Shown: one piece after another, positions 1-14,499 of the stretch
Position numbering within the stretch: position 1 is the stretch's first letter
Layout: every line of letters begins with the position of its first letter
Source of the DNA: Cellulomonas chengniuliangii
GTDB lineage: Bacteria; Actinomycetota; Actinomycetes; Actinomycetales; Cellulomonadaceae
NCBI RefSeq assembly: GCF_024508335.1
Contig: NZ_CP101988.1
Location: 2,170,001-2,234,000, forward strand
Reading direction: 5' to 3'
DNA: 64,000 nt
Position numbers and translations under genes: made by a program
Notes under the pieces: model-generated
What the model saw: only the letters and a program-made list of their open reading frames with translations
What the model was told of the DNA's origin: nothing
Database searches by the model: none

Positions 1-619
1 TCCATCGCGCCAGGGTGGGGGCGAGTCCGCCCTCGATCGCCTGCTCGAGCACCGCGGCGCCCAGGCCGTCCAGCTGCACCACCAGCAGGCCCGGCTCGCG
101 GTGGTCGGCCCCCGACCTGGCGGGCGCGGCGCCGGCGCGGCGGGCCTGCGCGCGGGCTCGGCGCAGCACGTCGGCGATCACGTACTCGCTGTCGTTCACG
201 CCCCAGAGCCAGCGCCCGACGGCCATCACCAGCGCGGCGATCAGCAGCACCGGCGCCACCGACCAGGTCGACGCCAGCTCCACGCCGGGCACGAGCCGGA
301 GCCCGAGCCACAGCACCGCGACCTGGGCGGTGAGGCCGGCCACGAGCGCCCCCATCGCGCCGGCCACGCGCGCGAGCAGCCGCAGCGGGGCGCGGAGCAG
401 CAGGTCGCCCAACGCCACCACCACGGCCACGAGCAGCACCGAGAACGGGTTGTCGGCGCGGACGCCGTCCACCACGGCGATCGCGACGGCCAGGCCCGCG
501 GCTGTGGTCACCAGGCTGAGCGCGGCGTCGGCGGCGTCGCCCACGGTCGGCGACCACGCGCGGCGCCCGTCCGCCGGCCCGCCGGCGCTCACCGGCGTGG
601 CCCCCTCGACGCGCCCCAC
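1..619 (-). CDS. Membrane phosphodiesterase / alkaline phosphatase superfamily protein, 3' part cut by window
   Basis: The first 206 codons of a minus-strand gene that leaves the window at base 1. The N-terminal half has about four hydrophobic segments (roughly residues 34-47, 57-72, 82-104 and 116-131) separated by short basic loops. It then enters a soluble domain with the motif GLLVVQLDGLG, the metal-site Asp region typical of the alkaline phosphatase / type I phosphodiesterase superfamily. This layout matches actinobacterial phage-holin-like proteins fused to a phosphatase domain. The GTG at 619 lies 2 bases past the DUF3046 stop codon; a GTG at 592 is the alternative. Neither start has a convincing ribosome binding site. 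Substrate is unknown. The fold call is reasonable; the start is uncertain. Confidence 0.6.
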   Translation of the reverse strand, partial: MGRVEGATPVSAGGPADGRRAWSPTVGDAADAALSLVTTAAGLAVAIAVVDGVRADNPFSVLLVAVVVALGDLLLRAPLRLLARVAGAMGALVAGLTAQVAVLWLGLRLVPGVELASTWSVAPVLLIAALVMAVGRWLWGVNDSEYVIADVLRRARAQARRAGAAPARSGADHREPGLLVVQLDGLGAAVLEQAIEGGLAPTLARW

Positions 620-620
620 G

Positions 621-851
621 TCATCGACGGCGCGGCGGGGCCTGACGCGCCGAGCCCCACCGCTGCGGCTCCGGCACCTCCAGCTCGTCGCACAGCGCGT
701 GCCACACGTCGCGCGGCTCCACGCCGTCGTCGAGCGCCTGCACGGGCGTCATGTTGCCGAGCCCGGGGATGACCAGGTCGCGGGTGAGCGCCCGGCCGTG
801 GGCAGAGCCCAGCACCTCGTCGACCAGCTGCCAGAACTCACGAAAGCGCAC
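621..851 (-). CDS. DUF3046 domain protein
   Basis: A 76-residue protein beginning VRFREFWQLVDEVLG from a GTG start at 851; an open frame continues upstream, but family members begin at this point. It contains the family pattern of an N-terminal REFW segment, a central RDLVIPGLGNMT segment and the DPRDVW-like stretch (here VEPRDVWHALCDELEVP) before a basic tail. DUF3046 is a small actinobacterial family of unknown function, often seen near recombination genes such as recA/recX. Here it is followed almost at once by the membrane phosphatase gene and diverges from the lhr helicase gene across about 140 bp. No function is assigned. Confidence 0.8.
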   Translation of the reverse strand: MRFREFWQLVDEVLGSAHGRALTRDLVIPGLGNMTPVQALDDGVEPRDVWHALCDELEVPEPQRWGSARQAPPRRR

Positions 852-990
852 GACTCCAGAGTGCCACCCCGCGGAGGACGTGCGCGCCGCGGGCCCGCAG
901 ACGGGTTCGCGAGCGCCACGAACGCTGATCCCACCCGCTGCGCGCGGGGTGGGCCCGGCGGCTGTGGGTGGCGGGGACGACAATGGGCCG

Positions 991-5982
<4,992 letters not shown>

Positions 5983-6033
5983 GCCCGTCCGGGCCGGGGG
6001 CGGCCCGCCGGGCGCACGTCCCGAGGGGGCCCG

Positions 6034-6828
6034 GTGCCTGAGGGCGACATCGTGCGCCGCACCGCCGCCCGGCTCGACCAGGCGCTCGCTGGTCGGCCTC
6101 TGACCCGGGCAGAGCTGCGATGGCCCTCCGCTGCGGGGGCCGGGCTCACCGGCCGGACGGTCGTCGCGAACGTCCCCTACGGAAAGCACCTCCTCACGCG
6201 GCTCGACGACGGCCGCACGCTGCACACCCACCTGCGCATGGAGGGACGGTGGTCGGTCGAGCGGACCGGGTCACGCGGCGCCGCCGGGTCGGGCGCTAGC
6301 GTCCGTGCGATCCTCGGCAACGAGACCTGGACCGTGCTGGGCAAGGACCTCGGGATGCTCGACGTGCTGGCGACCCGGGACGAGCACCAGGTGATCGGCC
6401 ACCTCGGGCCTGACCTGCTGGCCGACGACTTCCCGCGCGCGGGCCTGCCGGAGGCGCTGCGCCGATGGGCGGACCGCGGCCCTCAACCGGTCGCCGACGT
6501 GCTGCTCGACCAACGGGTGGTCGCAGGGATCGGGACGATCTTCATGGCCGAGAGCCTCTTCGCCCGCGGGCTGTGGCCGTGGACCCCGGCCGACGAGGTA
6601 CCGGAGCCGGCTCACCTCCTCGGCGTGGCACGACGGCTCATGCAGCGGTCGGTCGCCGCGACCGTCCCGGGGAGCACCGGGGAGTCTGGCCCTGGCGCCC
6701 AGACCCTGGTGCACGGCCGCGCGGGAAAGCCGTGCCGGCGGTGCGGCGCCCCGATTCAGGTGGGCGAGGCGCGACCCGCCCCCTTCACCCGGCCCGTCTT
6801 CTACTGCGCGCGGTGCCAGACCCCGTGA
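6034..6828 (+). CDS. nei: Fpg/Nei family DNA glycosylase, Nei2-type
   Basis: A 264-residue bifunctional DNA glycosylase/AP lyase. The chain starts PEGD after the initiator, giving the Pro nucleophile at residue 2 and the catalytic Glu at residue 3. The helix-two-turn-helix region is seen around DQRVVAGIGTIFMAESLF, and the C terminus has a zinc finger with CRRCG and YCARCQ pairs. These enzymes excise oxidised bases. The GTG start has a good upstream GAGGGGG. It probably shares a transcript with lhr. The zinc finger ends almost at the C terminus (CQTP). A second family member lies at 38807, so the genome has at least two paralogues. Confidence 0.92.
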   Translation: MPEGDIVRRTAARLDQALAGRPLTRAELRWPSAAGAGLTGRTVVANVPYGKHLLTRLDDGRTLHTHLRMEGRWSVERTGSRGAAGSGASVRAILGNETWTVLGKDLGMLDVLATRDEHQVIGHLGPDLLADDFPRAGLPEALRRWADRGPQPVADVLLDQRVVAGIGTIFMAESLFARGLWPWTPADEVPEPAHLLGVARRLMQRSVAATVPGSTGESGPGAQTLVHGRAGKPCRRCGAPIQVGEARPAPFTRPVFYCARCQTP

Positions 6829-6860
6829 GCGGGGTCGGACTCACCCGCCGAGAGACGTGA

Positions 6861-6895
6861 CAAGGCGACGCCCTCGGTCGAGGAGCGTCGCCTTG
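6861..6895. terminator. Bidirectional hairpin terminator between nei and clgR
   Basis: A perfect 11-bp inverted repeat (CAAGGCGACGC / GCGTCGCCTTG) with a 13-base loop lies between two convergent genes. It ends the nei transcript on the plus strand and the clgR transcript on the minus strand. There is no U-tract, which is usual in high-G+C actinobacteria. Confidence 0.8.
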
Positions 6896-6930
6896 CATAT
6901 CGGCGCGCACGGCGCGCCGCGGTCTGATCG

Positions 6931-7272
6931 TCAGCCGATAGGGGCCAGCTCGGCGCGCGCGCGAGCCCAGCTGCCATCCACCGAGCCACCGACGACGTCG
7001 GTGAACTCTGCTGGCACCGTGTCCGGGATCAGCAGGCCCTCGGCCACGGCGATCCGGTCGCTGACCTCGCGGAGCACCAGCGACATCGGCACGTCGAGCG
7101 CCTCGCAGATGCTGCCGAGCAACTCGGACGAGGCCTCCTTCTGGCCTCGCTCGACCTCGCTGAGGTACCCCAACGACACACGTGCCGCGGACGAGACCTC
7201 CCGTAGGGTGCGCCCCTGTCGCTGCCGTGCGTCGCGCAACACATCGCCGATCTCACGACGTAGAACAACCAT
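6931..7272 (-). CDS. clgR: ClgR-type XRE-family transcriptional regulator
   Basis: A 113-residue protein with one Xre/Cro helix-turn-helix (about 22-46: [22 protein letters not shown]), then a short actinobacterial C-terminal extension. Sequence and position downstream of cinA/pgsA/ftsK match ClgR, the activator of clp protease and stress genes in actinomycetes. The ATG at 7272 is used because [13 protein letters not shown] matches family N termini and is preceded by GGGAGAGGGGGG. The frame remains open upstream to an ATG pair at 7467/7464 that has its own strong Shine-Dalgarno (GGAAGGA), so a 178-residue form cannot be excluded. The regulator is itself expected to be short-lived and autoregulated; that is family knowledge, not visible here. 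Confidence 0.88.
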   Translation of the reverse strand: MVVLRREIGDVLRDARQRQGRTLREVSSAARVSLGYLSEVERGQKEASSELLGSICEALDVPMSLVLREVSDRIAVAEGLLIPDTVPAEFTDVVGGSVDGSWARARAELAPIG

Positions 7273-7529
7273 CTGGCGCCCCCCTCTCCCTGTGAGCTCC
7301 TCGTCCTTGCCTGCGGCCTTCGCCGCAATCACTGACGTGTCCCGGACTGCCGAGGCGCCGGCCCGTCCCCTGACGGGGAGACTTCCACCGTACCTTGCGC
7401 TGCCCTGACGCGCCGTCGCGTTGCGCGCTCCTGAGACGCTGCGTGCGGGCGGTCGTGTACTCATCATCACGTCCTTCCCAACGCGTGCGGACGCCTCGGT
7501 GTTCCCGGCCCCATGCCCGCGCCGCCGGT

Positions 7530-8039
7530 TCACCCGTCTGGGTCCAGGTGGGCGAGCGCGAGGTCGATCGCCGCGGCGCACGCCTGGGCGCGGACGGCCG
7601 CGCGATCCCCGTCGAGGACGAGCCGGACCACCCCGCGACGTCCCAGGCCGTCCACCGCGACGAACACCGTGCCTGGCTCCTCGCCGTCCTGCGGGTCCGG
7701 GCCGGCCACGCCGGTCGTCGCCAGGCCCAGGTCGGCGCCGAGCCGTTCCCTGACGCCCAGCGCCATCGCGGCGGCGACGTCAGGGTCCACGGCGCCACGC
7801 TCGTCGAGCAATCGGGCGTCGACATCGAGAAGGGACCCCTTGAGGTCGGTCGCATAGGCCACGACTCCGCCGCGCACCGATCGCGAGGCGCCCGGGACGT
7901 CCACCAAGGAGGCGGTCACGAGGCCGCCGGTGAGGGACTCCGCCACGGCGATCGTCCATCCGCGACTCTCGAGAGCGCGGAGCAGCCGCTCCGCTGCCCC
8001 AGGCTCCAGCGGGGACGAGGCGCCGCGGCCCGTCGTCAC
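7530..8039 (-). CDS. cinA: CinA C-terminal domain protein, nicotinamide-nucleotide amidohydrolase type
   Basis: A 169-residue stand-alone CinA C-terminal domain (PncC type), lacking the N-terminal molybdopterin-binding-like half found in full-length CinA. Conserved segments are [11 protein letters not shown] (31-41), [11 protein letters not shown] (58-68) and [21 protein letters not shown] (about 107-127). The family deamidates nicotinamide mononucleotide in NAD recycling. The GTG start overlaps the pgsA stop by four bases (GTGA), so the two are translationally coupled. A gap of about 260 bp then separates it from clgR and contains that gene's leader. Confidence 0.9.
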   Translation of the reverse strand: MTTGRGASSPLEPGAAERLLRALESRGWTIAVAESLTGGLVTASLVDVPGASRSVRGGVVAYATDLKGSLLDVDARLLDERGAVDPDVAAAMALGVRERLGADLGLATTGVAGPDPQDGEEPGTVFVAVDGLGRRGVVRLVLDGDRAAVRAQACAAAIDLALAHLDPDG

Positions 8040-8626
8040 GCCAGGAGCTGCGCGCGCCGCCCGGCCGTCCGGATGCGCAGCGCGGTCCGCAGGTAGTCGA
8101 CGCCCGTGAGCACGGTGACCAGGAGGGCCGCGCCCATCATGACGGCGGCCACGACGTGCACGAAGGCGGGAAGGTGATCGAGCGGGAGCAGGTACAGCCC
8201 CAGCGCTACCGACTGCAGGACCGTCTTGACCTTGCCGCCGCGCGAGGCGGGTAGCACCAGGTAGCGCAGCAGGAAGAAGCGCATGACGGTGATGCCGACC
8301 TCGCGCACCAGGATGACGATCGTCACCCACCATGGCAGGTCGCCCAGCACCGAGAGCAGCACGAGCGCGGTGCCGACCAGCAACTTGTCCGCGATGGGGT
8401 CGAGCAACTTGCCCAGATCTGTGACCAGGCCGGAGCGGCGCGCGATGTCGCCGTCGATGCGGTCCGTGATGGCGGCCACCACGAAGATCGCGGCAGCGAC
8501 GAGCCGCCACTGGACGGTGTGCCCGCCGTCGGCGACCAGCGCCCAGGCGAGGAACGGCACAAGCACGATCCTCAGGACGGTCAGGGCGTTGGCGATGTTG
8601 AGACGGGAGGGGACGACGTCGACCAC
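8036..8626 (-). CDS. pgsA: CDP-alcohol phosphatidyltransferase, probable phosphatidylglycerophosphate synthase
   Basis: A 196-residue integral membrane enzyme. The CDP-alcohol phosphatidyltransferase signature D-G-x2-A-R-x8-G-x3-D-x3-D is complete at residues 58-80 (DGDIARRSGLVTDLGKLLDP and on to IAD). Several hydrophobic segments surround it (about 15-33, 41-55, 85-105, and in the C-terminal third). PgsA condenses CDP-diacylglycerol with glycerol 3-phosphate in phosphatidylglycerol synthesis. Position between ftsK and cinA is the standard actinobacterial pgsA locus. Phosphatidylinositol phosphate synthase is a related alternative, but the genomic context favours PgsA. Confidence 0.9.
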   Translation of the reverse strand: MVDVVPSRLNIANALTVLRIVLVPFLAWALVADGGHTVQWRLVAAAIFVVAAITDRIDGDIARRSGLVTDLGKLLDPIADKLLVGTALVLLSVLGDLPWWVTIVILVREVGITVMRFFLLRYLVLPASRGGKVKTVLQSVALGLYLLPLDHLPAFVHVVAAVMMGAALLVTVLTGVDYLRTALRIRTAGRRAQLLA

Positions 8627-8707
8627 CCGGACAGCCTAGACGCCCGTGCTGGGAACACGGTCACCGCCTGTCAATCGGCGGGATCCCTCGCCGGTAACGT
8701 GCGTCAC

Positions 8708-10015
8708 GTGACCCGCCACGCCCGGACCCTTCCAGCAACCCGCCCTTGGATACTCGCTGGACTGGCCACGGCCGGTCTCGCGGTGGCGCTCTCGGTGGTG
8801 CTGCTGGGCGCACCCGACCCGGGAGCCGCCACGCCGCCGCCGGGCGGGCCCGCAGCGGTCGAGGCGCCGTCCCCGACCCCGAGCCCCACGCCGACTGCCG
8901 ATCCGGACGCCCGGCTCACCATCGTGGCGGCCGGTGACGTCCTGCCCCACCTGCCCGTGATCGGCTCGGCGCGCGCCGCCGACGGCGCGTACGACTTCGC
9001 GCCCCTGCTCGCGCCGCTCGGCGCCTGGGTGAGCGGCGCGGACCTGGCGCTGTGCCACCTCGAGGCGCCGGTGGCCCCACCCGGCGCCAGGCCGTCCGGC
9101 TACCCAATGTTCGCGAGCCCCGTCGAGATCGCCCAAGGGCTCGCCGACGCCGGGTGGGACGGATGCTCGACGGCGTCCAACCACTCCGTCGACAAGGGCT
9201 TCGCCGGTGTCGCCGCCACGCTCGACGCCCTCGACGCGGCCGGGTTGGGCCATGTGGGCACGGCGCGGGACGCGGTGGAGCAGGGCGAGCCACAGCTGTA
9301 CGTGCTGGAGCGCTCCGGCCGGCGGCTGACGATCGCCCATCTGGCCGCGACCTACGGCACCAACGGCATGCCAGTGGAGGATGACAAGCCGTGGTCGGTG
9401 AACCTGCTCGAGACCACTCGTCTCATCGCGCAGGCTCAGGCGGCGCGAGACGCCGGCGCCGACCTCGTCGTGGCGAGCGTGCACTGCTGCGTCGAGTACG
9501 TCACGGCGCCGACCGCGCGGCAGGTCGAGGTCGCCCAGGCATTGGCCGACTCGCAGCTGGTGGACCTGCTCATCGGGCACCACGCGCACGTGCCACAGCC
9601 CGTCGCGCGGCTCGAGGGCGGGCCCGGCGGCGAGGGGATGTGGGTGGCGTACGGGCTGGGCAACATGCTGTCCAACCAGGACGACGAGTGCTGCGTCGCC
9701 GGCACGGAGTCCGGCCTGCTGCTCACCGCCCAGGTGACGGCGACGGGGGCCTTCCCCGCCCACGGGATCGAGGCGGGACCCGCCCGTGTCACGGGGGTCG
9801 AGTGGACGCCCACGACCGTCGACCGGAACGCGGGGCACCGGCTGCACGCGCTGGTCGACATCGCCGCGGGCACGGACACCCTCAGCGCCGCCGAGGTGGA
9901 GGCCCGGGTGGAGCGGGTGCGCCGCGCGGCCGGCCAGGAGGCCGCCGAGCGCACCACCCCTGCCACGCCGACCGGCGACCTGCCCACCGTCGTCACCCGC
10001 TCGCGCGGAGAGTGA
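8708..10015 (+). CDS. Membrane-anchored CapA-like metallophosphatase-fold protein
   Basis: A 435-residue protein with a basic N terminus, one hydrophobic segment (about 13-34) acting as signal anchor, and a Pro/Thr-rich linker containing PSPTPSPTPT. A CapA/PgsA-type domain (PGA_cap family) follows. Recognisable parts are the entry strand VAAGDVLPH, ALCHLEAPVAPPG, STASNHSVDKGF, and the metal-site-like SVHCCVEY and IGHHAHVPQP segments. CapA-type proteins take part in poly-gamma-glutamate or capsule synthesis, but many actinobacterial members stand alone with no capsule genes beside them, as here. GTG 8708 is chosen; GTG 8699 is equally placed. The gene is convergent with ftsK (8 bp between ends). 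Function beyond the fold is unknown. Confidence 0.82.
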   Translation: MTRHARTLPATRPWILAGLATAGLAVALSVVLLGAPDPGAATPPPGGPAAVEAPSPTPSPTPTADPDARLTIVAAGDVLPHLPVIGSARAADGAYDFAPLLAPLGAWVSGADLALCHLEAPVAPPGARPSGYPMFASPVEIAQGLADAGWDGCSTASNHSVDKGFAGVAATLDALDAAGLGHVGTARDAVEQGEPQLYVLERSGRRLTIAHLAATYGTNGMPVEDDKPWSVNLLETTRLIAQAQAARDAGADLVVASVHCCVEYVTAPTARQVEVAQALADSQLVDLLIGHHAHVPQPVARLEGGPGGEGMWVAYGLGNMLSNQDDECCVAGTESGLLLTAQVTATGAFPAHGIEAGPARVTGVEWTPTTVDRNAGHRLHALVDIAAGTDTLSAAEVEARVERVRRAAGQEAAERTTPATPTGDLPTVVTRSRGE

Positions 10016-10023
10016 CCGTCACG

Positions 10024-12744
10024 TCACCGACCGCGGTGGCCTGACTCCTCGTCCTCGTCGGCGCCGTCGAAGTAGTCGGTCGCCACCGGCGGGTCCCCGG
10101 GGAGCGCGCCGTCGTCCTCGAGCACGTCCTCCTGCTGCGGCACGCCCCGCAGCATCGCCAGCGTGCCCGGCAGGTCGTCGGGCTGCACCAGGACCTCGCG
10201 CGCCTTCGAGCCCTCGGAGGGCCCGACGATCTCGCGGGACTCGAGCAGGTCCATCAGGCGGCCCGCCTTCGCGAACCCGACGCGGAGCTTGCGCTGCAGC
10301 ATCGACGTCGATCCGAACTGCGAGGTGACGACCAGCTCGGCGGCCTGCAGCAGCAGGTCGAGGTCGTCGCCGATGTCCTCGTCCACCTGCTTCTTCGCCG
10401 CCGAGACGATGACGTCCTGGCGGTAGGTCGGCTTGAGCTGCTGCTTGACGTGCTCGACGACCGCGTGGATCTCGCTCTCGGACACCCACGCGCCCTGGGT
10501 GCGCATCGGCTTGGCGGCGCCCATGGGCAGGAACAGCGCGTCACCCTGCCCGATGAGCTTCTCGGCGCCGGGCTGGTCGAGCACGACGCGCGAGTCGGTG
10601 AGCGACGACGTGGCGAACGCGAGCCGCGAGGGCACGTTGGCCTTGATCAGACCGGTGACCACGTCGACGCTGGGCCGCTGCGTGGCGAGCACCAGGTGGA
10701 TGCCGGCGGCGCGCGCGAGCTGCGTGATGCGCTGGATCGAGGCTTCGACGTCGCGCGGGGCCACCATCATGAGGTCGGCGAGCTCGTCGACGATCACCAG
10801 CAGGTACGGGTAGGTCGCGATCTTGCGCTCCGAGCCCGGCAGCGGCTTCACCTTGCCGGCGCGGACGGCGGCGTTGAAGTCGTCGATGTGCTTGAACCCG
10901 AACATCGCGAGGTCGTCGTAGCGCGCCTCCATCTCGCGCACCACCCACTCGAGGGCCTCCGCGGCCTTCTTCGGGTTGGTGATGATGGGCGTGATGAGGT
11001 GCGGGATGCCCTCGTAGACCGTCAGCTCAACCCGCTTGGGGTCGACCAGCACCATGCGCACCTCGTTGGGGGTGGCGCGCATCAGCACCGAGACGATCAT
11101 CGAGTTGACGAAGCTCGACTTGCCCGCGCCCGTGGCGCCGGCCACGAGCAGGTGCGGCATCTTGGCGAGGTTGGCCGTGACGTACCCGCCCTCGACGTCC
11201 TTGCCGACGCCGATGACCATGGGGTGCTCGGAGCGGCGGGCCGCGCTCGAGCGCAGCACGTCGCCCAGCGACACGGTCTCGCGGTCGGTGTTGGGGATCT
11301 CGATGCCGATCGCGGACTTCCCCGGGATCGGCGACAAGATGCGCACGTCCGCCGAGGCCACCGCGTAGGCGATGTTCTTGGACAGCGCGGTGACCCGCTC
11401 GACCTTGACCGCGGGGCCGAGCTCGACCTCGTACCGGGTGACCGTCGGCCCACGGGTGAACCCGGTGACCTGCGCGTCGATCTCGAACTGGTCGAGCACC
11501 GTGGTGAGCGCCTCGACCACGCGGTCGTTCGCCGCCGAGCGGACCTTGTGCGGCGGGCCCTTGGCGAGGACGTCCTCGGCGGGCAGCAGGTAGAGCACGT
11601 CGCCCTCGAGCATGGGCTGCTCGCCGCGGGGCACGCCCGCGGTCGGGGGCGCGGCGAGGGGCCGCGGGCGGGACTCCGAGGGCGTCTGCTCCGGCGTCCT
11701 GTCGATGATCGCCGTCGGCTCGTCGTCCGGCGACCCGACGACCTCGACCGGCTCCTGCTCCTCCACGGGGTCCTCGCCCCGGGCGGCGACGATGGCCGCG
11801 CGCTCGAACGCCTCGTCGCCGACGTACCCGTCCAGCCGCTCCCTCTCCGCCTGCGCGGCGGCCTCGGCCCGCTCCTTGCGGCTGCGGCCCATCAGCTTGC
11901 GGGTCTTGCCGGGCTTCTCGGGCTCCGGGTCGGGCAGCGCGGTGTGGCCAGCGTTGATGACCAGGGGCGCGTCGTCGTCCTCCGCCTCCTCCTCGTCGGG
12001 GTGGCCGCCGGTGAGGCGCTCGTACAGCGCCCGCAGGCGCGGCCCGATCAGGTGCACCGGGGTGGCGGTCACCACGAGCAGGCCGAAGAACGCGAGCAGG
12101 CCCAGCAGGGGCACCGTGACGTAGGCCGTCAGCAGGCTGACCAGGGGCGTGCCCACGAGGTACCCGACGATGCCGCCGGCCTCGCGCAGCGCGGCGTAGC
12201 CGCCGCTGGGCGCGGGCAGGTCCGCGGACAGGTGCACGAGTCCGCACACCGCCAGCGTGATGGCGCCCAGGCCGATGCCGATGCGCGAGTTGGCCTGCGC
12301 GCGGTCGGGGTGCCGCATGAGGCGGATGGCGATGGCCAGGAGGACCACGGGGACCGCGACGCCGACCCGGCCGAAGGTGCCCGCGACGACGTTGTGGACC
12401 ACGTTGCCCGCAGTTCCCGACAGGTCCCACCACTCGCGCGCGGCGACGACGATGGCGAGCCCCAGCAGCGTGAACGCGGCGCCGTCCCGGCGGTGCGCAG
12501 GGTCAAGGTCACGCGCTCCCCGTCCCATCCGACGCGCTCCTCCGCCGATCAGGTGCGCGCTGCCCATCCAGGCGCCCTTGATGATGCGCAACGGCAGCGC
12601 AGGGCGCTGCGGGGGCGGTGGGGCCCCCCGACCAGCGGGCTTCGCGGAGCCGCGGGCGGCAGCGGGCCGGCCCGCAGAGCGCTGAGCGGTCGACGAGGCG
12701 GACCCACGGCCTCGCGGGGTGGGTGAGGACGTGCGGGTCGCCAT
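10024..12744 (-). CDS. ftsK: DNA translocase FtsK/SpoIIIE
   Basis: A 906-residue protein. The N-terminal membrane part has about four to five transmembrane segments between residues 80 and 240. An acidic/charged linker follows, then the motor domain with Walker [10 protein letters not shown] (about 535) and Walker [12 protein letters not shown], and the C-terminal winged-helix gamma domain ([20 protein letters not shown]). FtsK clears chromosome-dimer DNA through the septum. The ATG at 12744 is preferred to a start 33 bases upstream because MATRTSS is the usual N terminus. It lies 57 bp downstream of the RNase J stop. Confidence 0.96.
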   Translation of the reverse strand: MATRTSSPTPRGRGSASSTAQRSAGRPAAARGSAKPAGRGAPPPPQRPALPLRIIKGAWMGSAHLIGGGARRMGRGARDLDPAHRRDGAAFTLLGLAIVVAAREWWDLSGTAGNVVHNVVAGTFGRVGVAVPVVLLAIAIRLMRHPDRAQANSRIGIGLGAITLAVCGLVHLSADLPAPSGGYAALREAGGIVGYLVGTPLVSLLTAYVTVPLLGLLAFFGLLVVTATPVHLIGPRLRALYERLTGGHPDEEEAEDDDAPLVINAGHTALPDPEPEKPGKTRKLMGRSRKERAEAAAQAERERLDGYVGDEAFERAAIVAARGEDPVEEQEPVEVVGSPDDEPTAIIDRTPEQTPSESRPRPLAAPPTAGVPRGEQPMLEGDVLYLLPAEDVLAKGPPHKVRSAANDRVVEALTTVLDQFEIDAQVTGFTRGPTVTRYEVELGPAVKVERVTALSKNIAYAVASADVRILSPIPGKSAIGIEIPNTDRETVSLGDVLRSSAARRSEHPMVIGVGKDVEGGYVTANLAKMPHLLVAGATGAGKSSFVNSMIVSVLMRATPNEVRMVLVDPKRVELTVYEGIPHLITPIITNPKKAAEALEWVVREMEARYDDLAMFGFKHIDDFNAAVRAGKVKPLPGSERKIATYPYLLVIVDELADLMMVAPRDVEASIQRITQLARAAGIHLVLATQRPSVDVVTGLIKANVPSRLAFATSSLTDSRVVLDQPGAEKLIGQGDALFLPMGAAKPMRTQGAWVSESEIHAVVEHVKQQLKPTYRQDVIVSAAKKQVDEDIGDDLDLLLQAAELVVTSQFGSTSMLQRKLRVGFAKAGRLMDLLESREIVGPSEGSKAREVLVQPDDLPGTLAMLRGVPQQEDVLEDDGALPGDPPVATDYFDGADEDEESGHRGR

Positions 12745-12801
12745 GGTCCTCACGTTAGTCGCGCACCCGGGCGCCACGCCGCAGCAGGGCTGCGTGTCGG
12801 G

Positions 12802-14487
12802 CTAGGCCTCGACCACCACGGGGATGATCATGGGGCGGCGGCGCAGCCGGTTCGAGACCCACCGCCCGACGATCCGGCGCACCACCTGCTGGAGCTGGTG
12901 GGTGTCCGATCCCCCGCGTTGGGCGGCCTCTTCGAGGGCGGCCACGACGTCCGGGAGGATGTCGTCGAACACGGCGTCGTCCTCGGCGAAGCCGCGCGCA
13001 TGGATCTGCGGGCCGGCGAGGACCTTGCCGTCGGCCGAGCTCACCACCACGAAGATCGAGATGAAGCCCTCGTCCCCGAGGATCCGGCGGTCCTTGAGCT
13101 CGGCGTCGGTGATCTCCCCCACGCTGGACCCGTCCACGTACACGTAGCCGCAGGGCACCGCGCCGACGACGCTGGCGCGGCCGTCGACCAGGTCGACCAC
13201 CACGCCGTCCTCAGCCAGCACCACCCGGTCCGCCGGCACGCCCGACTTGACCGCGAGCGCCGCGTTGGCGACAAGGTGCCGGGCCTCGCCGTGCACCGGC
13301 ATGACGTTCTTCGGCCGCAAAATGTTGTAGCAGTACAGCAGCTCGCCAGCGCTGGCGTGGCCCGAGACGTGCACCTTCGCGTTGCCCGAGTGCACCACCC
13401 GGGCGCCCAGGCGGGTGAGCCCGTTGATCACGCGGAACACCGCGTTCTCGTTGCCGGGGATCAGGGACGAGGCGAGGATCACCGTGTCCCCCGGGCCGAC
13501 GCTGACCTTGTGGTCGTTGGTGGCGATCCGGGACAGCGCCGCCATCGGCTCGCCCTGGGAGCCGGTGCACATGAGCACGAGCTCCTGGTCCGGCACCGTG
13601 TCGATCTTCTTCTGGTCGACGAGCACGCCGTCGGGCACGTGCAGGTACCCGAGCTCGGCCGCGATCGTCATGTTCCGCACCATCGAGCGCCCGACGAGCG
13701 CGACCCGGCGCCCATGCGCGGCGGCGGCGTCCAGCACCTGCTGGACGCGGTGCACGTGCGAGGCGAACGAGGCCACGACGATCCGCTGCCTCGACGCGGC
13801 GAAGACGGAGTCCAGCACCGGGCCGATCTCGCGCTCGGGAGTCACGAACCCCTGCACCTCGGCGTTCGTGGAGTCGACCATGAACAGGTCGACGCCGCGC
13901 TCGCCCAGTCGCGCGAACGCCCGCAGGTCCGTGATGCGCCCGTCGAGCGGGAGCTGGTCCATCTTGAAGTCGCCGGTGTGGAGCACGGTGCCGGCGCCGG
14001 TGCGGATCGCCACGGCCAGGGCGTCGGGGATCGAGTGGTTCACCGCGACGAACTCGCACTCGAACGGGCCGATCTGCTCGACCTGGCCCTCCTTGACCGC
14101 GAGGGTCAGCGGCGCGATCCGGTGCTCCTTGAGCTTCGCCTCGACGAACGCGAGCGTGAGCTGCGAGCCGACCAGCGGGATGTCCCGACGCAGTCGCAGC
14201 AGGTAGGGCACCGCGCCGATGTGGTCCTCGTGGCCGTGCGTCAGGACGATCGCCTCGATGTCGTCCAGCCGGTCACGGAGGTAGTCGAAGTCGGGGAGGA
14301 TCAGGTCGACGCCGGGCTGGTGGTCCTCCGGGAACAGCACGCCGCAGTCGACGACGAGCAGGCGGCCCTCGTACTCGAAGACCGCCATGTTCCGGCCGAT
14401 CTCCCCCAGCCCGCCGAGCGCGACGATGCGCAAGGCGCCGCTCGGCAGCGCCGGGGGCAGGCTCAGTTCGGGGTGGGGGTGGCTCAT
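12802..14487 (-). CDS. rnj: Ribonuclease J
   Basis: A 561-residue metallo-beta-lactamase/beta-CASP ribonuclease. The zinc site motif HGHEDH is at 84-89 within VLTHGHEDHIGAV. The beta-CASP and RMMBL parts follow (for example CTGSQGEPMAALSRIA and the GHASAGELL segment). RNase J has 5'-to-3' exo- and endonuclease activity in mRNA turnover and rRNA maturation. It follows dapA by 12 bp, the conserved actinobacterial dapA-rnj arrangement. Length is normal for the family. Confidence 0.96.
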   Translation of the reverse strand: MSHPHPELSLPPALPSGALRIVALGGLGEIGRNMAVFEYEGRLLVVDCGVLFPEDHQPGVDLILPDFDYLRDRLDDIEAIVLTHGHEDHIGAVPYLLRLRRDIPLVGSQLTLAFVEAKLKEHRIAPLTLAVKEGQVEQIGPFECEFVAVNHSIPDALAVAIRTGAGTVLHTGDFKMDQLPLDGRITDLRAFARLGERGVDLFMVDSTNAEVQGFVTPEREIGPVLDSVFAASRQRIVVASFASHVHRVQQVLDAAAAHGRRVALVGRSMVRNMTIAAELGYLHVPDGVLVDQKKIDTVPDQELVLMCTGSQGEPMAALSRIATNDHKVSVGPGDTVILASSLIPGNENAVFRVINGLTRLGARVVHSGNAKVHVSGHASAGELLYCYNILRPKNVMPVHGEARHLVANAALAVKSGVPADRVVLAEDGVVVDLVDGRASVVGAVPCGYVYVDGSSVGEITDAELKDRRILGDEGFISIFVVVSSADGKVLAGPQIHARGFAEDDAVFDDILPDVVAALEEAAQRGGSDTHQLQQVVRRIVGRWVSNRLRRRPMIIPVVVEA

Positions 14488-14499
14488 CGGGCCTCCTGG

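Noticed and set aside
7380-7460. ClgR-type CGC-N5-GCG operator in the clgR leader
   Set aside because: Several CGC/GCG words occur, but none with clean spacing, and such words are very common at this base composition.
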